A stretch of DNA of 64,000 bases. Source: Salinimonas chungwhensis DSM 16280. Its GTDB lineage: Bacteria; Pseudomonadota; Gammaproteobacteria; Enterobacterales; Alteromonadaceae. The DNA lies in assembly GCF_000378185.1 (NCBI RefSeq), contig NZ_KB899387.1:62001-126000 (forward strand). The letters are read 5' to 3'. The notes beneath the pieces were generated by a model, which worked only from the letters and a program-made list of their open reading frames with translations, had not been told where the DNA came from and did not search any database. Positions 43,279 through 53,397 of the stretch are shown piece after piece; positions within the stretch are counted from its first letter, which is position 1; each line of letters opens with the position of its first letter. Both the position numbers and the translations under genes were made by a program.

Positions 43279-44439
43279 TTAAAACCAGTACATCAGCTGT
43301 ACCGCCCACATGCGCCAGTGCTTATCGGTGCCCCCTGCATTCATTGGGATGATACGTGTGGTGGAGCGGGCAGCACCCTCCACCCAGTGATGCTCGGCCT
43401 GTAAGCGCCAGTTGGGCGCGATGTTCCAACGCGCGCCAATAGCATAGGTATTTTCATAGCCATAATAAGAAGGTATCAGGCCCTGAGACATAACCGATAA
43501 CTTATGGCCGTTAGGATCATTACGATCCAGATTAAACGTATCGTAGCTCAACAGTGCACTAAATTTAGGGTTAAACAGATAGCGCGCCTGAACATAGCCG
43601 CCTTCGCCGGTCCTATCTGTGGCGAAAGTGGGTGCATACGCACCGGAATCCAGCCGGGCTTCCTGCACCCATTCTGCGCTTAACTCCCAGAACTCACTAA
43701 AATAAATACCGGATAAAACAACACGCTCAATCTCACTTTTACCATCAAAGAAGAATTCCCGGGGTGCCGCTTCATAACGAAAATCAGAGCTGAGCCAGCT
43801 TGCACCCAGCCGCCAGTTGTAAGAAGGTGGCTGATAAAAAACACTAAACTGATGAACATAATCCTGCTCCGTTTTACCCAGAGCATTCGGACCCAGAAAC
43901 GCTTCAGTATCATGGTCATCCAGCGGCGACTTACCATAACTCCAGTTGACTTCCCAGACCCCATTCCTGTCGCTGTGAGTACTTTGCACGCTGATGCCAT
44001 CGCTACCCAGAGCAATATCTCTGGCGCCATCAAAATAAACCGACTGCGGAAGTATCGCGGTAGCACGAGTGTGCGGTACATCGCGACTGGCAGAGTACAG
44101 CCAGTGACGGTTTTTATATCGGCCAAGATGAATATGCGTCGACCAGTTGGCAATATGTGGCACAGCCCAGTCAATAAATAAGTAATCGACGCGCGCGCCG
44201 GCCTCATAGCGATTGCCGCCATTGAGGTAATTTAATTGTCCTACCAGAGCCAGCTGATCATGGATTTGCCAGCGGCCGTTTATACCTACTTCAGTTAGAT
44301 CGGTAGTGATGTCATCATCATCAGTAATATAGTCGCTGCCCACCGACTGGGTAAGCCCTTGTGATACATAGCCGTGCCACTGCACATCCTGAGCATGTGC
44401 ACAGACGGAAAAAAGGGAGAGAAAAAACAGCCGTTTCAT
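43279..44439 (-). CDS. Porin-like outer-membrane protein
   Basis: A 386-residue beta-barrel. A short signal peptide (MKRLFFLSLFSVCAHA) is followed by alternating strands with many aromatic residues and a terminal WAVQLMYWF ending in Phe. DVQWHGYVSQGLTQSVGSDY at the start fits family members annotated only as porin. Its start overlaps the upstream gene by 4 bases and its stop is 3 bases before the GGDEF-EAL start. Substrate unknown; the link to a substrate-binding protein and to c-di-GMP suggests a sensing rather than bulk-uptake role. Confidence 0.75.
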   Translation of the reverse strand: MKRLFFLSLFSVCAHAQDVQWHGYVSQGLTQSVGSDYITDDDDITTDLTEVGINGRWQIHDQLALVGQLNYLNGGNRYEAGARVDYLFIDWAVPHIANWSTHIHLGRYKNRHWLYSASRDVPHTRATAILPQSVYFDGARDIALGSDGISVQSTHSDRNGVWEVNWSYGKSPLDDHDTEAFLGPNALGKTEQDYVHQFSVFYQPPSYNWRLGASWLSSDFRYEAAPREFFFDGKSEIERVVLSGIYFSEFWELSAEWVQEARLDSGAYAPTFATDRTGEGGYVQARYLFNPKFSALLSYDTFNLDRNDPNGHKLSVMSQGLIPSYYGYENTYAIGARWNIAPNWRLQAEHHWVEGAARSTTRIIPMNAGGTDKHWRMWAVQLMYWF

Positions 44440-44939
44440 TGCGGGTCGACCTTATCTTGCCGGTTTTCTAATAGTTCTTCGCTGGCATAGCCCACCGCAC
44501 CAGGGGTGGCTTGTACTGCGTCGATGAGTGCTTCCTGAGAGACCACGACGTGCGGGGCGTCGCCTTGTCCGGAATAAATTATCTGGTTCCAGATGCGTTC
44601 TAGTTGATAAGGAAACATCTGTAGCATTTGCCGGCAAAAACGGCGATGGGTAGGAGAATCTGTTTGTAGCACAAACACATGGATTTTATTCCCGTCCTCC
44701 CAGTGCTGTTGCCTGGCGGTAAAAATGGAACGTGCTTCTGTAGGGGTGAGGTTTTGTTTGCCCACCGAAGGATGAAACACAAATTGCAGGTTATCCTCTG
44801 CAGCCCTCGCAGAGGTTACAGATAATTGAGACAGTGCTATAAGTGCAATTCCTATTGCGAAACGCACCCGTTGTAACAGGATAAACCCAAGCAGCCTGGA
44901 CACCCAGCGCTTCTCCCTGGTTGTGCCGAAATTTAGCAT
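44436..44939 (-). CDS. PstS-like periplasmic substrate-binding domain protein
   Basis: A 167-residue secreted protein of the phosphate-binding-protein-like type (LTPTEARSIFTARQQHWEDGNKI, RFCRQMLQMFPYQLERIWNQIIYSGQG, VQATPGAVGYASEE). That is roughly half of a full PstS, containing mainly one lobe. A hydrophobic signal region lies at about residues 27-47, and the real start may be internal. It leads the operon with the porin and the membrane GGDEF-EAL protein, and lacks any transporter permease or ATPase nearby. Confidence 0.75.
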   Translation of the reverse strand: MLNFGTTREKRWVSRLLGFILLQRVRFAIGIALIALSQLSVTSARAAEDNLQFVFHPSVGKQNLTPTEARSIFTARQQHWEDGNKIHVFVLQTDSPTHRRFCRQMLQMFPYQLERIWNQIIYSGQGDAPHVVVSQEALIDAVQATPGAVGYASEELLENRQDKVDPQ

Positions 44940-45004
44940 TTATTATAAGTGTAGTTATTGTTTTCGTTTTTGCGTTACACGGTATCGGCGCAGCGCTGCT
45001 CTTT

Positions 45005-46039
45005 CTATAGCAATGCTGCCACTTTTTCCCATACCTGTTCCACGGTAATTAGCGACATGAGTTCCTTTCCTTTAGCACGGGTGCCCCACCGAAGCTGGTC
45101 CCATGCCTGTCCTTTTTCTTGCGCAATAGCGTCATCGTATACAGAGACAACGTTATTTAAATTATTATATGGCCCGGTACGCCGCGGATTAGAATGTGCA
45201 TACAGGCCAACCACCGGCGTGCTCATGCTAACCGCAATGTGCGCCGGCCCCGTATCCGGGGCTATGACCATCTGCGCCTGGCCCAGCAACGCCGCCATCT
45301 GATGCAGACTGGTCTGCCCGATAAGATCTATCAGCTCACTTTGCGCATGATGTTTGATAGCGTCGCCGGTTTGCCTGTCTAACGGCGCAGGCCCACCACA
45401 CAACACTACCTGCAGCCCCCGTTCGGCCAGGTTGTCAGCAATCTGGGCGTACCGTTCAGCCAGCCAGTTTCTTTCGGCTTTACTGGCGGCGGGGCTTATC
45501 ACTACAAACCGGCCCCATGCCTGACGCTGCTCTGCAGCCCACGTGGTAGCCTCAGGTTGCAGCGGGATATCCCACTGTAACGGCGCTTCTGGTACACCGA
45601 GCTTATCGGCAAAGTCCATAAAACCTTCAAGAACATGGGCATGTTTTGATGCCGCCACGCGCTCGTTTACAAACCACCAGTGCAATTCTTTACTGCGCGC
45701 CCAGTCAAATCCGATACGACGCCTGGCGTTTATGACCCGCGAGGCCAGATTAGCTCTTAATGCGACTTGCATCATCAGCAGTGCATCAAAGGATTCATCG
45801 CCAAGTTCGGCTTTGAGTTTTTTCACGGCCGCTTTTTTTTCTTTTTTATCGAAAATAACAAAGCGAACATTCGGAATCAGGCGTACCAACTGGTATTCTA
45901 TTTTACCAATAACCCAGGTAATCTCTGCGTTTGGCCACGTCTGACGAATTCGGGTCACCATGGCAGCAGCATGGGTGACATCACCGATGGCTGACAAACG
46001 AACCAGACATATTTTTTTCGTCAACGCGTCGTACCCCAA
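45005..46039 (-). CDS. Glycosyltransferase family 9 (heptosyltransferase) protein
   Basis: A 344-residue LPS core glycosyltransferase of the WaaC/WaaF group. CLVRLSAIGDVTHAAAMVTRIRQTWP is the N-terminal signature. VVISPAASKAERNWLAERYAQIA and the sugar-nucleotide loop MVIAPDTGPAHIAVSM follow. It is divergent from the Kdo kinase gene, which fits a common role in inner-core assembly. Whether it is heptosyltransferase I, II or a later one cannot be read from the sequence. Confidence 0.88.
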   Translation of the reverse strand: MGYDALTKKICLVRLSAIGDVTHAAAMVTRIRQTWPNAEITWVIGKIEYQLVRLIPNVRFVIFDKKEKKAAVKKLKAELGDESFDALLMMQVALRANLASRVINARRRIGFDWARSKELHWWFVNERVAASKHAHVLEGFMDFADKLGVPEAPLQWDIPLQPEATTWAAEQRQAWGRFVVISPAASKAERNWLAERYAQIADNLAERGLQVVLCGGPAPLDRQTGDAIKHHAQSELIDLIGQTSLHQMAALLGQAQMVIAPDTGPAHIAVSMSTPVVGLYAHSNPRRTGPYNNLNNVVSVYDDAIAQEKGQAWDQLRWGTRAKGKELMSLITVEQVWEKVAALL

Positions 46040-46098
46040 ACGTTAAATAGCGTAAGCTAATCATTAGAATAGCGAATCTATCACAAGATAAAGCAAAT

Positions 46099-46818
46099 AT
46101 GCCTATCATACATCAGAAACATGGTATTGGACATCATACGTTAGTAAATACCCACTACTTGTCAAGCGTGGACACAGACGTATTTTCCCCTGAATACTGG
46201 TACAGCCAGAAAGCGGTTATCGGTGAAGCAAAGGGGCGTGGTACAACATTATTGTTAAAAACGCCTGAAAACCAAAACTGGGTGTTGCGCCACTACCGCC
46301 GTGGCGGATTAATTGGCAAGCTTTTGTATGATCAGTTTCTGTATGCCGGTCTATCCCGTACTCGCCCGTTTATGGAACTGAATCTGCTCGAAGACATGCA
46401 AAAACAGGGGCTAAATGTGCCTGTGGGGGTGGCTGCGCAGGTGCGTCGCAGCGGCATGATTTATCGGGCAGATTTAATTACGGTAAGGATCCCCGATGCC
46501 CGCGAATTACATCAGGTTATCCAGGAAGAAGCGCTGGATGAAGATATATGGCTGGAAGTGGGCCGTGCCATCAGAAAGATGCACGATGTGCAGGTATATC
46601 ACCACGACCTGAATGTGAAAAATATCATGCTGGATAACGCAGGACAGGTGTGGATAATCGATTTTGACCGTTGCGCTCAACGACAGGCAAGTGGCTGGAA
46701 AAAAACCAATCTTGAACGTTTGCGTCGCTCCTTTGAAAAAGAGCGGCGCCGGACCGCTACCTATCACTGGGAGCAACATGACTGGAATACGCTGATGGTG
46801 GGGTATCGCCATGGTTAA
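46099..46818 (+). CDS. kdkA: 3-deoxy-D-manno-octulosonic acid kinase
   Basis: Phosphorylates the inner-core Kdo of lipid A in species with only one Kdo residue. The 239-residue kinase fold shows the catalytic loop YHHDLNVKNIML, DFD as the metal motif (WIIDFDRC) and an N-terminal glycine-poor ATP loop. Its neighbour across a 59-base gap is the glycosyltransferase 9 gene, and coaD follows 66 bases later, the order seen in many gammaproteobacteria. Confidence 0.92.
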   Translation: MPIIHQKHGIGHHTLVNTHYLSSVDTDVFSPEYWYSQKAVIGEAKGRGTTLLLKTPENQNWVLRHYRRGGLIGKLLYDQFLYAGLSRTRPFMELNLLEDMQKQGLNVPVGVAAQVRRSGMIYRADLITVRIPDARELHQVIQEEALDEDIWLEVGRAIRKMHDVQVYHHDLNVKNIMLDNAGQVWIIDFDRCAQRQASGWKKTNLERLRRSFEKERRRTATYHWEQHDWNTLMVGYRHG

Positions 46819-46881
46819 ACCGCGTTGCATCCGTTGTCATTAGGCGGTAGTGTGCCAATAACATCAGCATTTTATTCTTGA

Positions 46882-47376
<495 letters not shown>

Positions 47377-48186
47377 TTAGCGCTGGCAGGTGGGACAATA
47401 AAAGGTATTGCGCTGACCGATGACGACACTTTTGATTGGCGTCTTACAGATATCGCATGGCGCCTGGGCCCGCCCGTATACCCGTAGTTTCTGCTTAAAG
47501 TAGCCTGGTTTGCCATCGCTTTGGGTGAAATCTTTCAGCGTAGTACCGCCCTGCTCTATTGCATCTGCCAGCACTTTTTTTATCGCGTCAGTCAGTAATT
47601 GGTAGCGTTTAGCACTGATTCGGCCCGCTGCCCGGCGTGGATCGATACCCGCCATAAACAATGCTTCGTTGGCATAGATATTCCCTACCCCCACCACGAT
47701 AGCATTATCCATAATAAAGTTTTTAACGGCACCTTTGCGCTGACGCGAGAGCGTATAAAGCCGCTTATCATCAAATGCATCGGTGAGTGGCTCAGGCCCC
47801 AGATTCTGCATTTGGGCCAGCTCACTGTCGGCAGGCTGCCACAGACACGCACCAAAACGGCGGGGATCGTTAAAGCGTAAACATTTACCGCTGCCCAGCA
47901 CAATATCAATATGGTCATGTTTAACCGGTTCCAGGCTGGCATCTACCACCCTTAGCTTTCCCGACATACCCAGATGCAACACAATAGTGCCAGCGTCCAT
48001 TTCAATGAGTAGATATTTGGCACGACGCTTTACCTGGCGCACAGTCTCACCCACCGCCAACGCGATTTCCTCAGGCACAGGCCAGCGCATTTGTCGCTGG
48101 CGTACGATGATGTCAGTAATAGTCTGGTCATTCAGCCAGGGAGCAACGCCACGTCGACTCACTTCCACTTCAGGTAACTCTGGCAT
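47377..48186 (-). CDS. mutM: Formamidopyrimidine-DNA glycosylase
   Basis: Removes oxidised purines (8-oxoG, Fapy) and nicks the abasic site. The catalytic proline is the second residue in MPELPEVEVSRRG, which fixes the start at 48186; an ATG 72 bases further upstream would add a tail that the mechanism forbids. KYLLIEMDAGTIVLHLGMSGKL holds the catalytic Lys. The C-terminal zinc finger is CDIC...CPTC. The resulting 269 residues equal E. coli MutM. An 11-base gap separates it from the small membrane protein upstream. Confidence 0.96.
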   Translation of the reverse strand: MPELPEVEVSRRGVAPWLNDQTITDIIVRQRQMRWPVPEEIALAVGETVRQVKRRAKYLLIEMDAGTIVLHLGMSGKLRVVDASLEPVKHDHIDIVLGSGKCLRFNDPRRFGACLWQPADSELAQMQNLGPEPLTDAFDDKRLYTLSRQRKGAVKNFIMDNAIVVGVGNIYANEALFMAGIDPRRAAGRISAKRYQLLTDAIKKVLADAIEQGGTTLKDFTQSDGKPGYFKQKLRVYGRAQAPCDICKTPIKSVVIGQRNTFYCPTCQR

Positions 48187-48197
48187 GATAAGCGCCT

Positions 48198-48674
48198 TTA
48201 ATTGGTTGTATTCCAGGGTAAGAGTGTGGGCAAGGTAGCCTGTTTCAGGATAAACCATTGCTTTTGTGTTTTAACGTAAGTTTGCCCGGCGTGAGGATAA
48301 AACGCAAAAACCTGGCCCTGCGTTTCGCCCGCCAGCCAAACCACTGCGACATAGGGCTCCACAGAGGTAATATCCTGAGGTATTGCGTCTGCGGGGGACA
48401 ATACAGCCTGTTGCCAGGCGGCGAGTTGCTTATCCGGCCCGGTGGTGCTGGTGCTTTCCAGCTGGCTTTGGCGCCAGCTTTGGCCAACGCGTTCAAGACG
48501 ATATTGTCCTTGCTCAATACGTAACAGATAATCGTCCTGACTTAGCATCGGGCGCGCTTGCGGCGTTGTCTTTTCTGGGATAAATGAATCCAGATTAAAC
48601 AACAAAATCATGAAAAGCATCGCGAAAATAACGATGTTATTCATGACTCTGGAGGAAATCCGGGTTTTTGCCAT
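48198..48674 (-). CDS. Small membrane-anchored protein upstream of mutM
   Basis: A 158-residue protein with one N-terminal transmembrane helix (NNIVIFAMLFMILLFNL) and a soluble, presumably periplasmic part (LRIEQGQYRLERVGQSWRQ, VVWLAGETQGQVFAFYPHAGQTYVKT). No known domain recognised. Being 11 bases from mutM, it is probably co-transcribed. Its position in the mutM - rpmG interval suggests a lineage-specific addition. Confidence 0.8.
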   Translation of the reverse strand: MAKTRISSRVMNNIVIFAMLFMILLFNLDSFIPEKTTPQARPMLSQDDYLLRIEQGQYRLERVGQSWRQSQLESTSTTGPDKQLAAWQQAVLSPADAIPQDITSVEPYVAVVWLAGETQGQVFAFYPHAGQTYVKTQKQWFILKQATLPTLLPWNTTN

Positions 48675-48771
48675 TCTAAGTACCTACGAGGGTTCAACGC
48701 AAAATAAAAAGTGTATAGCAATGTCCTATACAAGGCTATGGATGTTCAAATTAACCGGTTCCTTAACGCAA

Positions 48772-48795
48772 AAAACCCGGCAAAAGCCGGGTTTT
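48772..48795 (-). terminator. Terminator of rpmBG
   Basis: A perfect 10-bp stem (48772-48781 with 48786-48795) and a 4-base loop. Read on the minus strand, it is followed by six T. It separates rpmG from the membrane protein/mutM unit. Confidence 0.92.
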
Positions 48796-48818
48796 CGTGG
48801 AGACAAAAGCAAGTTTTA

Positions 48819-48974
48819 TTACTTGATTTTGGCCTCTTTGAACATAACGTGCTTACGCACTACGGGATCAAACTTTTTGATCTCCATTTTGCCAGGCATA
48901 TTACGCTTGTTCTTATCAGTGGTGTAGAAAAATCCAGTACCTGCTGATGAAACTAATTTGATTTTATCACGCAT
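48819..48974 (-). CDS. rpmG: 50S ribosomal protein L33
   Basis: A 51-residue protein, [20 protein letters not shown] ... [11 protein letters not shown], typical of the cysteine-free gammaproteobacterial L33. Encoded 12 bases after rpmB on the same strand with AGGAAG before it (GCTTCCTTAG on the + strand), as in E. coli. Confidence 0.96.
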   Translation of the reverse strand: MRDKIKLVSSAGTGFFYTTDKNKRNMPGKMEIKKFDPVVRKHVMFKEAKIK

Positions 48975-48986
48975 TTTCAGGCTTCC

Positions 48987-49223
48987 TTAGATTTTTTCAC
49001 CGCGAGCACGGATATCAGTCAATACTGAATCAATGCCGCACTTGTCGATAATACGCATGCCTTTGGCAGACAGACGCAGTTTAACAAAACGGTTTTCGCT
49101 CTCAACCCAGAAACGGTGAGAGTGAAGGTTTGGTAAGAAGCGACGACGGGTCGCGTTTCTTGCGTGCGAACGGTTATTTCCAACCGTAGGACGCTTACCT
49201 GTAACTTGACATACTTTTGACAT
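48987..49223 (-). CDS. rpmB: 50S ribosomal protein L28
   Basis: The 78 residues [20 protein letters not shown] ... [11 protein letters not shown] match L28 in length and sequence. Structural component of the large subunit; first gene of rpmBG. Confidence 0.97.
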   Translation of the reverse strand: MSKVCQVTGKRPTVGNNRSHARNATRRRFLPNLHSHRFWVESENRFVKLRLSAKGMRIIDKCGIDSVLTDIRARGEKI

Positions 49224-49324
49224 GTATTTGTCTCCAGAACAACGATAACTGTCGCGCCAATCGATCCCACCACTTCATTAGTCACTGGGTCAAATGACGT
49301 ATTACTATAAATTAGAGGGCGCAT

Positions 49325-49353
49325 TTTATACAGTAAAGCTAGCCAAAATACAA
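49325..49353 (-). promoter_or_regulatory. Promoter of rpmBG
   Basis: On the minus strand: TTGTAT (49353-49348), 17-base spacer, TATAAA (49330-49325), followed by a GC-rich start region (GCGCCC) suited to growth-rate control. It lies about 100 bases before the rpmB start. The rest of the 560-base gap to 49783 contains no convincing gene. Confidence 0.65.
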
Positions 49354-49783
49354 GGTAAGCAACAAAAAAACCTGGCAAAAGCCCCTCAAGATGCGATCCC
49401 GGCTGATCCGGGGTGCGGATTCTACCGCAAACCAGCTCAGCAATGAAGCGAAAAGCCTTTTTTAACTGTTAAAACTGGCGTTTTTTTATTCGCGATCCAT
49501 TTACAGCCATTGGGGATCTGTAGGTGATACTGATGTTTGTGATCTATCATAGGATCCTCGATCACGTCTACAAGTGCTACTTCTCGTATACGTTTCACTA
49601 CATACACCCTTCGCAAATAGCTCAAAGAACGACATATCTTAAAACGTAAGCGCCAGCACCCCCTGAGAAATTTGGCAAAATCATCAGGTACAAAGTAAGC
49701 GTGCAACAAGACACCCAGTCAGGTCAGAATGAGAAGCTGCTTACAGGCGCTACCCCGCTAAAGTGCAGCGCCTGTCACCAAGA

Positions 49784-51889
49784 TTACCGATAAAACGGTG
49801 AACGCGGCGCGGTAAAGTCAATGAGTCTTGAAGGACGATTCAACATCTGTCCACCATCTCGAGAGATAGGCACCCACGGGAATCGTCCACGTCCCTTCGC
49901 GGGTTTAAGCACAAATAAATCCAACGGCACCGAAATATAAAAGCCCTTGGTAAAACTGCCTTCACCGTAATCTTCTGCCGAAGCGTCGGTAAACGCCGCG
50001 TAAGCGCCTACTACAATCCCACTGTCAAAGCGTTTGGCAAAATCTATATTCACACCTTTATCTTTTGCCAGAAACTGCCCGGCACTGATTGTAAGCTGCG
50101 TATCGGGCAGAATCTCAGGGCGCCAGTACGCCGAAGCAAAACCGGTGATTACATCGTAATCAAAATAGTCCCAGTCATTTTCATAGGAACGCTGACGGGC
50201 ATAATTCACATCAAAACCAAACACCAGGTTGCTATCAACCGGGCGATACATTACTTCTGCGCCAACGCCACCAAACATGGTCTCAAGATAACCAGCATAA
50301 GCCTGGGCGTACCAATTATCCGCAATTTTGTCGACCCAGCGGCCGTACAGGTCCGTCATCAGCACATCTGAGCGAGTGACATATTCACGGACGTAGGTTC
50401 GCACCCTTGGCAATGTGGAATCTGCACGGTCCAGGGTATAGTTAAACTTATCGTAGTTTTCCAGCAAGGTTGCAGAAACTCCGCCAAAAACACCGAAGTT
50501 TTCATTAAAAGAGTAAGCACCGCTTAGGATCAGCCCACCCTGATAAAGATAAAAGTCTTCCGGCCCGCCGAAACTCTGGGTCCAAAAAAAGTCTGTTGAA
50601 TAACCAAAGCCGGTAACCGCTTTCGGTTCATACTCAGCCATATCAGCATCACTTGGCGTCACACGTTGGTAAGTATCCTCGATGGTCGTTTCAAGCCCTT
50701 CATAGCGGGCCACGGATTTAAACGCATCTGCGTCGATACGGGTGGTGGTCATGGGCAAGCCGTTTTGTGTTTCCACCACACGATATTCTTTCACTGTATC
50801 GGGCATCTCAGCTGCTATCAGCCGCCCTACACGTTCGGTTGCCTCCACCAGATCCCGGTACGCCCGCTGCGAACCGTAGACGGTGATACTATCTTCTGTG
50901 ATGTTAGCATCGTGGATATAAAATGCGCCGTCGGCAGCTAGTTCGCGGGATAATCTGGCGCGATTTACCGTTTCCACACTCTCAGCGGATTTTGTGGAGA
51001 ACAGCGACTTCGGCGGTTCATCTATTTTAACCTGACTGAAGGTGTCCATATTAAAGTTATAGGTAATACCAAAACCAACAGTATTGCCCCGCTGATAATT
51101 CAACGAGAAATCAAAACTGTGCCAGCGATAGACCGCACCAACATTCCAGCGCGTATCCTGCTCCAGCCTGCCGGCACGATCCCGGCTATAATCATTCCCT
51201 TCGAACTCCAGCTTGAAACGAAGAGGCTCCCAGGGGCTTTGGTACTCTACGCCACCAAATACCGCCATGGTGCCTTTAAAAAACTGATCATAATCTACCT
51301 TCCCACCATTTCCGGAATACCCTAACGGTCGGGCACAAAAACTGTCTTTAACCTTACAAAACGGATTGGTGATATCGTCTGCAGTACCCATATAGCCCCA
51401 GCCTAAGCCGAGGTGGAAATCAAAGGGTCCCCAGGCTTTACTGGCGCTGACATGCTCACTTTCAAAAAAGCCGGTACCGCCGAAATCACGAAAGCCCACC
51501 GATACCTCGGGCAGGTAAAAGCTTTCTTCCAGTAAACGGAATTTGACATCCAGCCCCTTATCCTTGAGCGTTTGGTCGCCACTGAAGCTTTCCACCTGGC
51601 TGTACAACCGTGTTCTGACATCGGTGTAGCGAGCGGTTGCCTCCATCCAGGGATAAAGCTGCATGCTTACCGTCCAGAAACGGTACTGATCGTTATCGGA
51701 ATAGCTGATGGCCAAATCGCCCTCAGGACGCATTCTGGATGTCGGCGTCTGAATGAGCCCGGTGCCCCCCTGAACCATCTGTGAAGGGGTCACTGCTAAG
51801 GACGAGTGCTTTTCCTGTGCGTTTACCGCTGGGGCGGCCACAAGAGTAGCCACGAGGGCTGAAAGGTAACGAGGTTTGCCTGAAATCAT
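49784..51889 (-). CDS. yjbH: YjbH-like outer-membrane exopolysaccharide protein
   Basis: A 701-residue protein with a signal peptide (ISGKPRYLSALVATLVAAPAVNA) and YjbH blocks: GGTGLIQTPTSRMRPEGDLA, RFLLEESFYLPEVSVGFRDFGGTGFFESEHV and a WYAQAYAGYLETMFGGVG region. It is predicted to form an outer-membrane beta-barrel. It is part of yjbEFGH, which affects extracellular polysaccharide production in E. coli. Its start overlaps the stop of yjbG by 4 bases. Confidence 0.9.
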   Translation of the reverse strand: MISGKPRYLSALVATLVAAPAVNAQEKHSSLAVTPSQMVQGGTGLIQTPTSRMRPEGDLAISYSDNDQYRFWTVSMQLYPWMEATARYTDVRTRLYSQVESFSGDQTLKDKGLDVKFRLLEESFYLPEVSVGFRDFGGTGFFESEHVSASKAWGPFDFHLGLGWGYMGTADDITNPFCKVKDSFCARPLGYSGNGGKVDYDQFFKGTMAVFGGVEYQSPWEPLRFKLEFEGNDYSRDRAGRLEQDTRWNVGAVYRWHSFDFSLNYQRGNTVGFGITYNFNMDTFSQVKIDEPPKSLFSTKSAESVETVNRARLSRELAADGAFYIHDANITEDSITVYGSQRAYRDLVEATERVGRLIAAEMPDTVKEYRVVETQNGLPMTTTRIDADAFKSVARYEGLETTIEDTYQRVTPSDADMAEYEPKAVTGFGYSTDFFWTQSFGGPEDFYLYQGGLILSGAYSFNENFGVFGGVSATLLENYDKFNYTLDRADSTLPRVRTYVREYVTRSDVLMTDLYGRWVDKIADNWYAQAYAGYLETMFGGVGAEVMYRPVDSNLVFGFDVNYARQRSYENDWDYFDYDVITGFASAYWRPEILPDTQLTISAGQFLAKDKGVNIDFAKRFDSGIVVGAYAAFTDASAEDYGEGSFTKGFYISVPLDLFVLKPAKGRGRFPWVPISRDGGQMLNRPSRLIDFTAPRSPFYR

Positions 51890-52620
51890 TGAAATACTCT
51901 GTTTACAGCTAGCTCCGCAACGCGTTGATTCAGCTCAGACAGCGAAGGGGTAAGAAGATAAGAGAACACAGGAACAATTAACTGGCTGCCGGGCATAATC
52001 GAAGCGAAGTCACGGTTCCAGTACGCTGTGTCCAGGCGACGCAACTCGCCATCCGGGGAAATTACATACACAAAGTCAGGCTCTGCGTCAGCCCGTAGCG
52101 CTACCGCCTGAGTATACTGAAAGCCACTCGCCATGGACTGGTACTCATAGGTCCCGGGCATTTTTACCAAGCCGCTGATGTGTACAATATTAGGCCGGGT
52201 GGTTAAGGAAAGCTTATAGGTACCGGCCTGGAGCTGTGGATTAGCCGAAATATCCAGTCGGGCCACATCATAGTTTACCGGCACTTTGACACGTTTAGCC
52301 AGTTTCCATCCCTCTACCTGCTGACGCAAACTTCGAAGACCAATGGCCCGTTCATCTTTTGGTTCCAGCTCTACAGTCAGCGCGTCTATCAAGGCAATGA
52401 CTTCAGCTCGCTGCTCTTCCACATCGACTGATAAATCGTAAAAACGGCTGGCTGGCCAATACCAGTCCTGGGTCATGGCGACCGGTGCCAGCACTTGTGC
52501 AAGACGCACCGGCTCACTGTACCGATATTGCTGACCATTGATATCAACTTTAACACTGGCCAGTGCAGTGTGGCTCATTATCACCATGCAGGCGATACAT
52601 AAAACTCTGAACATAGACAT
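51886..52620 (-). CDS. yjbG: YjbG/GfcC-family periplasmic exopolysaccharide protein
   Basis: A 244-residue secreted protein (signal MFRVLCIACMVIMSHTALA). The mid-region WPASRFYDLSVDVEEQR and VHISGLVKMPGTYEYQ (SLBB/GfcC-like) fit the YjbG/GfcC family that supports capsule and exopolysaccharide export. It touches the yjbF stop by one base and overlaps the yjbH start. Confidence 0.88.
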   Translation of the reverse strand: MSMFRVLCIACMVIMSHTALASVKVDINGQQYRYSEPVRLAQVLAPVAMTQDWYWPASRFYDLSVDVEEQRAEVIALIDALTVELEPKDERAIGLRSLRQQVEGWKLAKRVKVPVNYDVARLDISANPQLQAGTYKLSLTTRPNIVHISGLVKMPGTYEYQSMASGFQYTQAVALRADAEPDFVYVISPDGELRRLDTAYWNRDFASIMPGSQLIVPVFSYLLTPSLSELNQRVAELAVNRVFQ

Positions 52621-53309
52621 TATTGCGACTCTTCAAGTAACCGGGCAGCGCGGCTTAGGTAGGTCATCTCAAAACGGTCCGACTGCGGAGTCAGCTTGAC
52701 AGACGCGCGCAGTAAATCACCATTCTGACGGCTTATCCAATACGTATTTTTCCAGCTCAGTCCGGTTTCGATATACGGTGTGGTTTTGGGGAACGAAATC
52801 GTTTCCTCAATACGTTGCACCGCAAATTGTGATGACAAAATCGAGATACGGGCTTCGCCAGCGACCAGCCACTGACTGCTTACAGGCAAACCATAACCGA
52901 CACCCTTGATATCCACATTACGCGACCAGTCAAACGCCAATGGCAAAGGCTCGGCCAGAGGGTTGTCGTCCAGATTGCCGGTATACAATAGGTCATTATC
53001 AAGGCCATGGGTGGTCACGATGACACCATGATGAATGTGAAGCTGTGCTTTATCGGCAGAAACCCACTTATTTCGGCCATTTTCAATAAATGCCAGCGCC
53101 ATTACTGCTGGCGCTCTTTCGCCACTTTTTACCTGCAGCAAATCAGCCTGGCTGGCCCTTACCTGGTCGACGGACAGTGTTACAGGTTCATCTGATGCAA
53201 GAGCTAGCTTAATAGTATCGTAATAGGCCCGGTTGGTAGAAGAACATCCTGCCACTGCCAGACACAGCAGTGCAGTCGAAAACACGTTGAAAACAAATTT
53301 TATATTCAT
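52620..53309 (-). CDS. yjbF: YjbF/GfcB-family lipoprotein
   Basis: The signal ends in a lipobox (CLAVAGCSS, Cys about 22) and the mature 200 residues carry the group-4-capsule GfcB pattern (SGERAPAVMALAFIENGRNKWVSADKAQLHIHHG, TGLSWKNTYWI). Likely an outer-membrane lipoprotein of the yjb apparatus. Confidence 0.88.
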   Translation of the reverse strand: MNIKFVFNVFSTALLCLAVAGCSSTNRAYYDTIKLALASDEPVTLSVDQVRASQADLLQVKSGERAPAVMALAFIENGRNKWVSADKAQLHIHHGVIVTTHGLDNDLLYTGNLDDNPLAEPLPLAFDWSRNVDIKGVGYGLPVSSQWLVAGEARISILSSQFAVQRIEETISFPKTTPYIETGLSWKNTYWISRQNGDLLRASVKLTPQSDRFEMTYLSRAARLLEESQ

Positions 53310-53350
53310 GAAGAGGCGTGGCTTAAAGACAAAATCCAGAAGGGATAAAA

Positions 53351-53379
53351 CAAAAAAAGCCGCACCAAAGGAGCGGCTT
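53351..53379 (-). terminator. Terminator between yjbE and yjbF
   Basis: On the minus strand AAGCCGC (53379-53373) pairs with GCGGCTT (53363-53357), then a run of seven T. It follows the small yjbE-like gene, so yjbF-G-H receive only read-through. Confidence 0.8.
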
Positions 53380-53397
53380 CAAACAAACTGTGGCAAC

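Noticed and set aside
49437..49709. A 90-codon minus-strand frame between rpmB and yjbH
   Set aside because: No ribosome site, no recognisable domain, and a basic, irregular composition. The gap is better read as promoter and spacer sequence.
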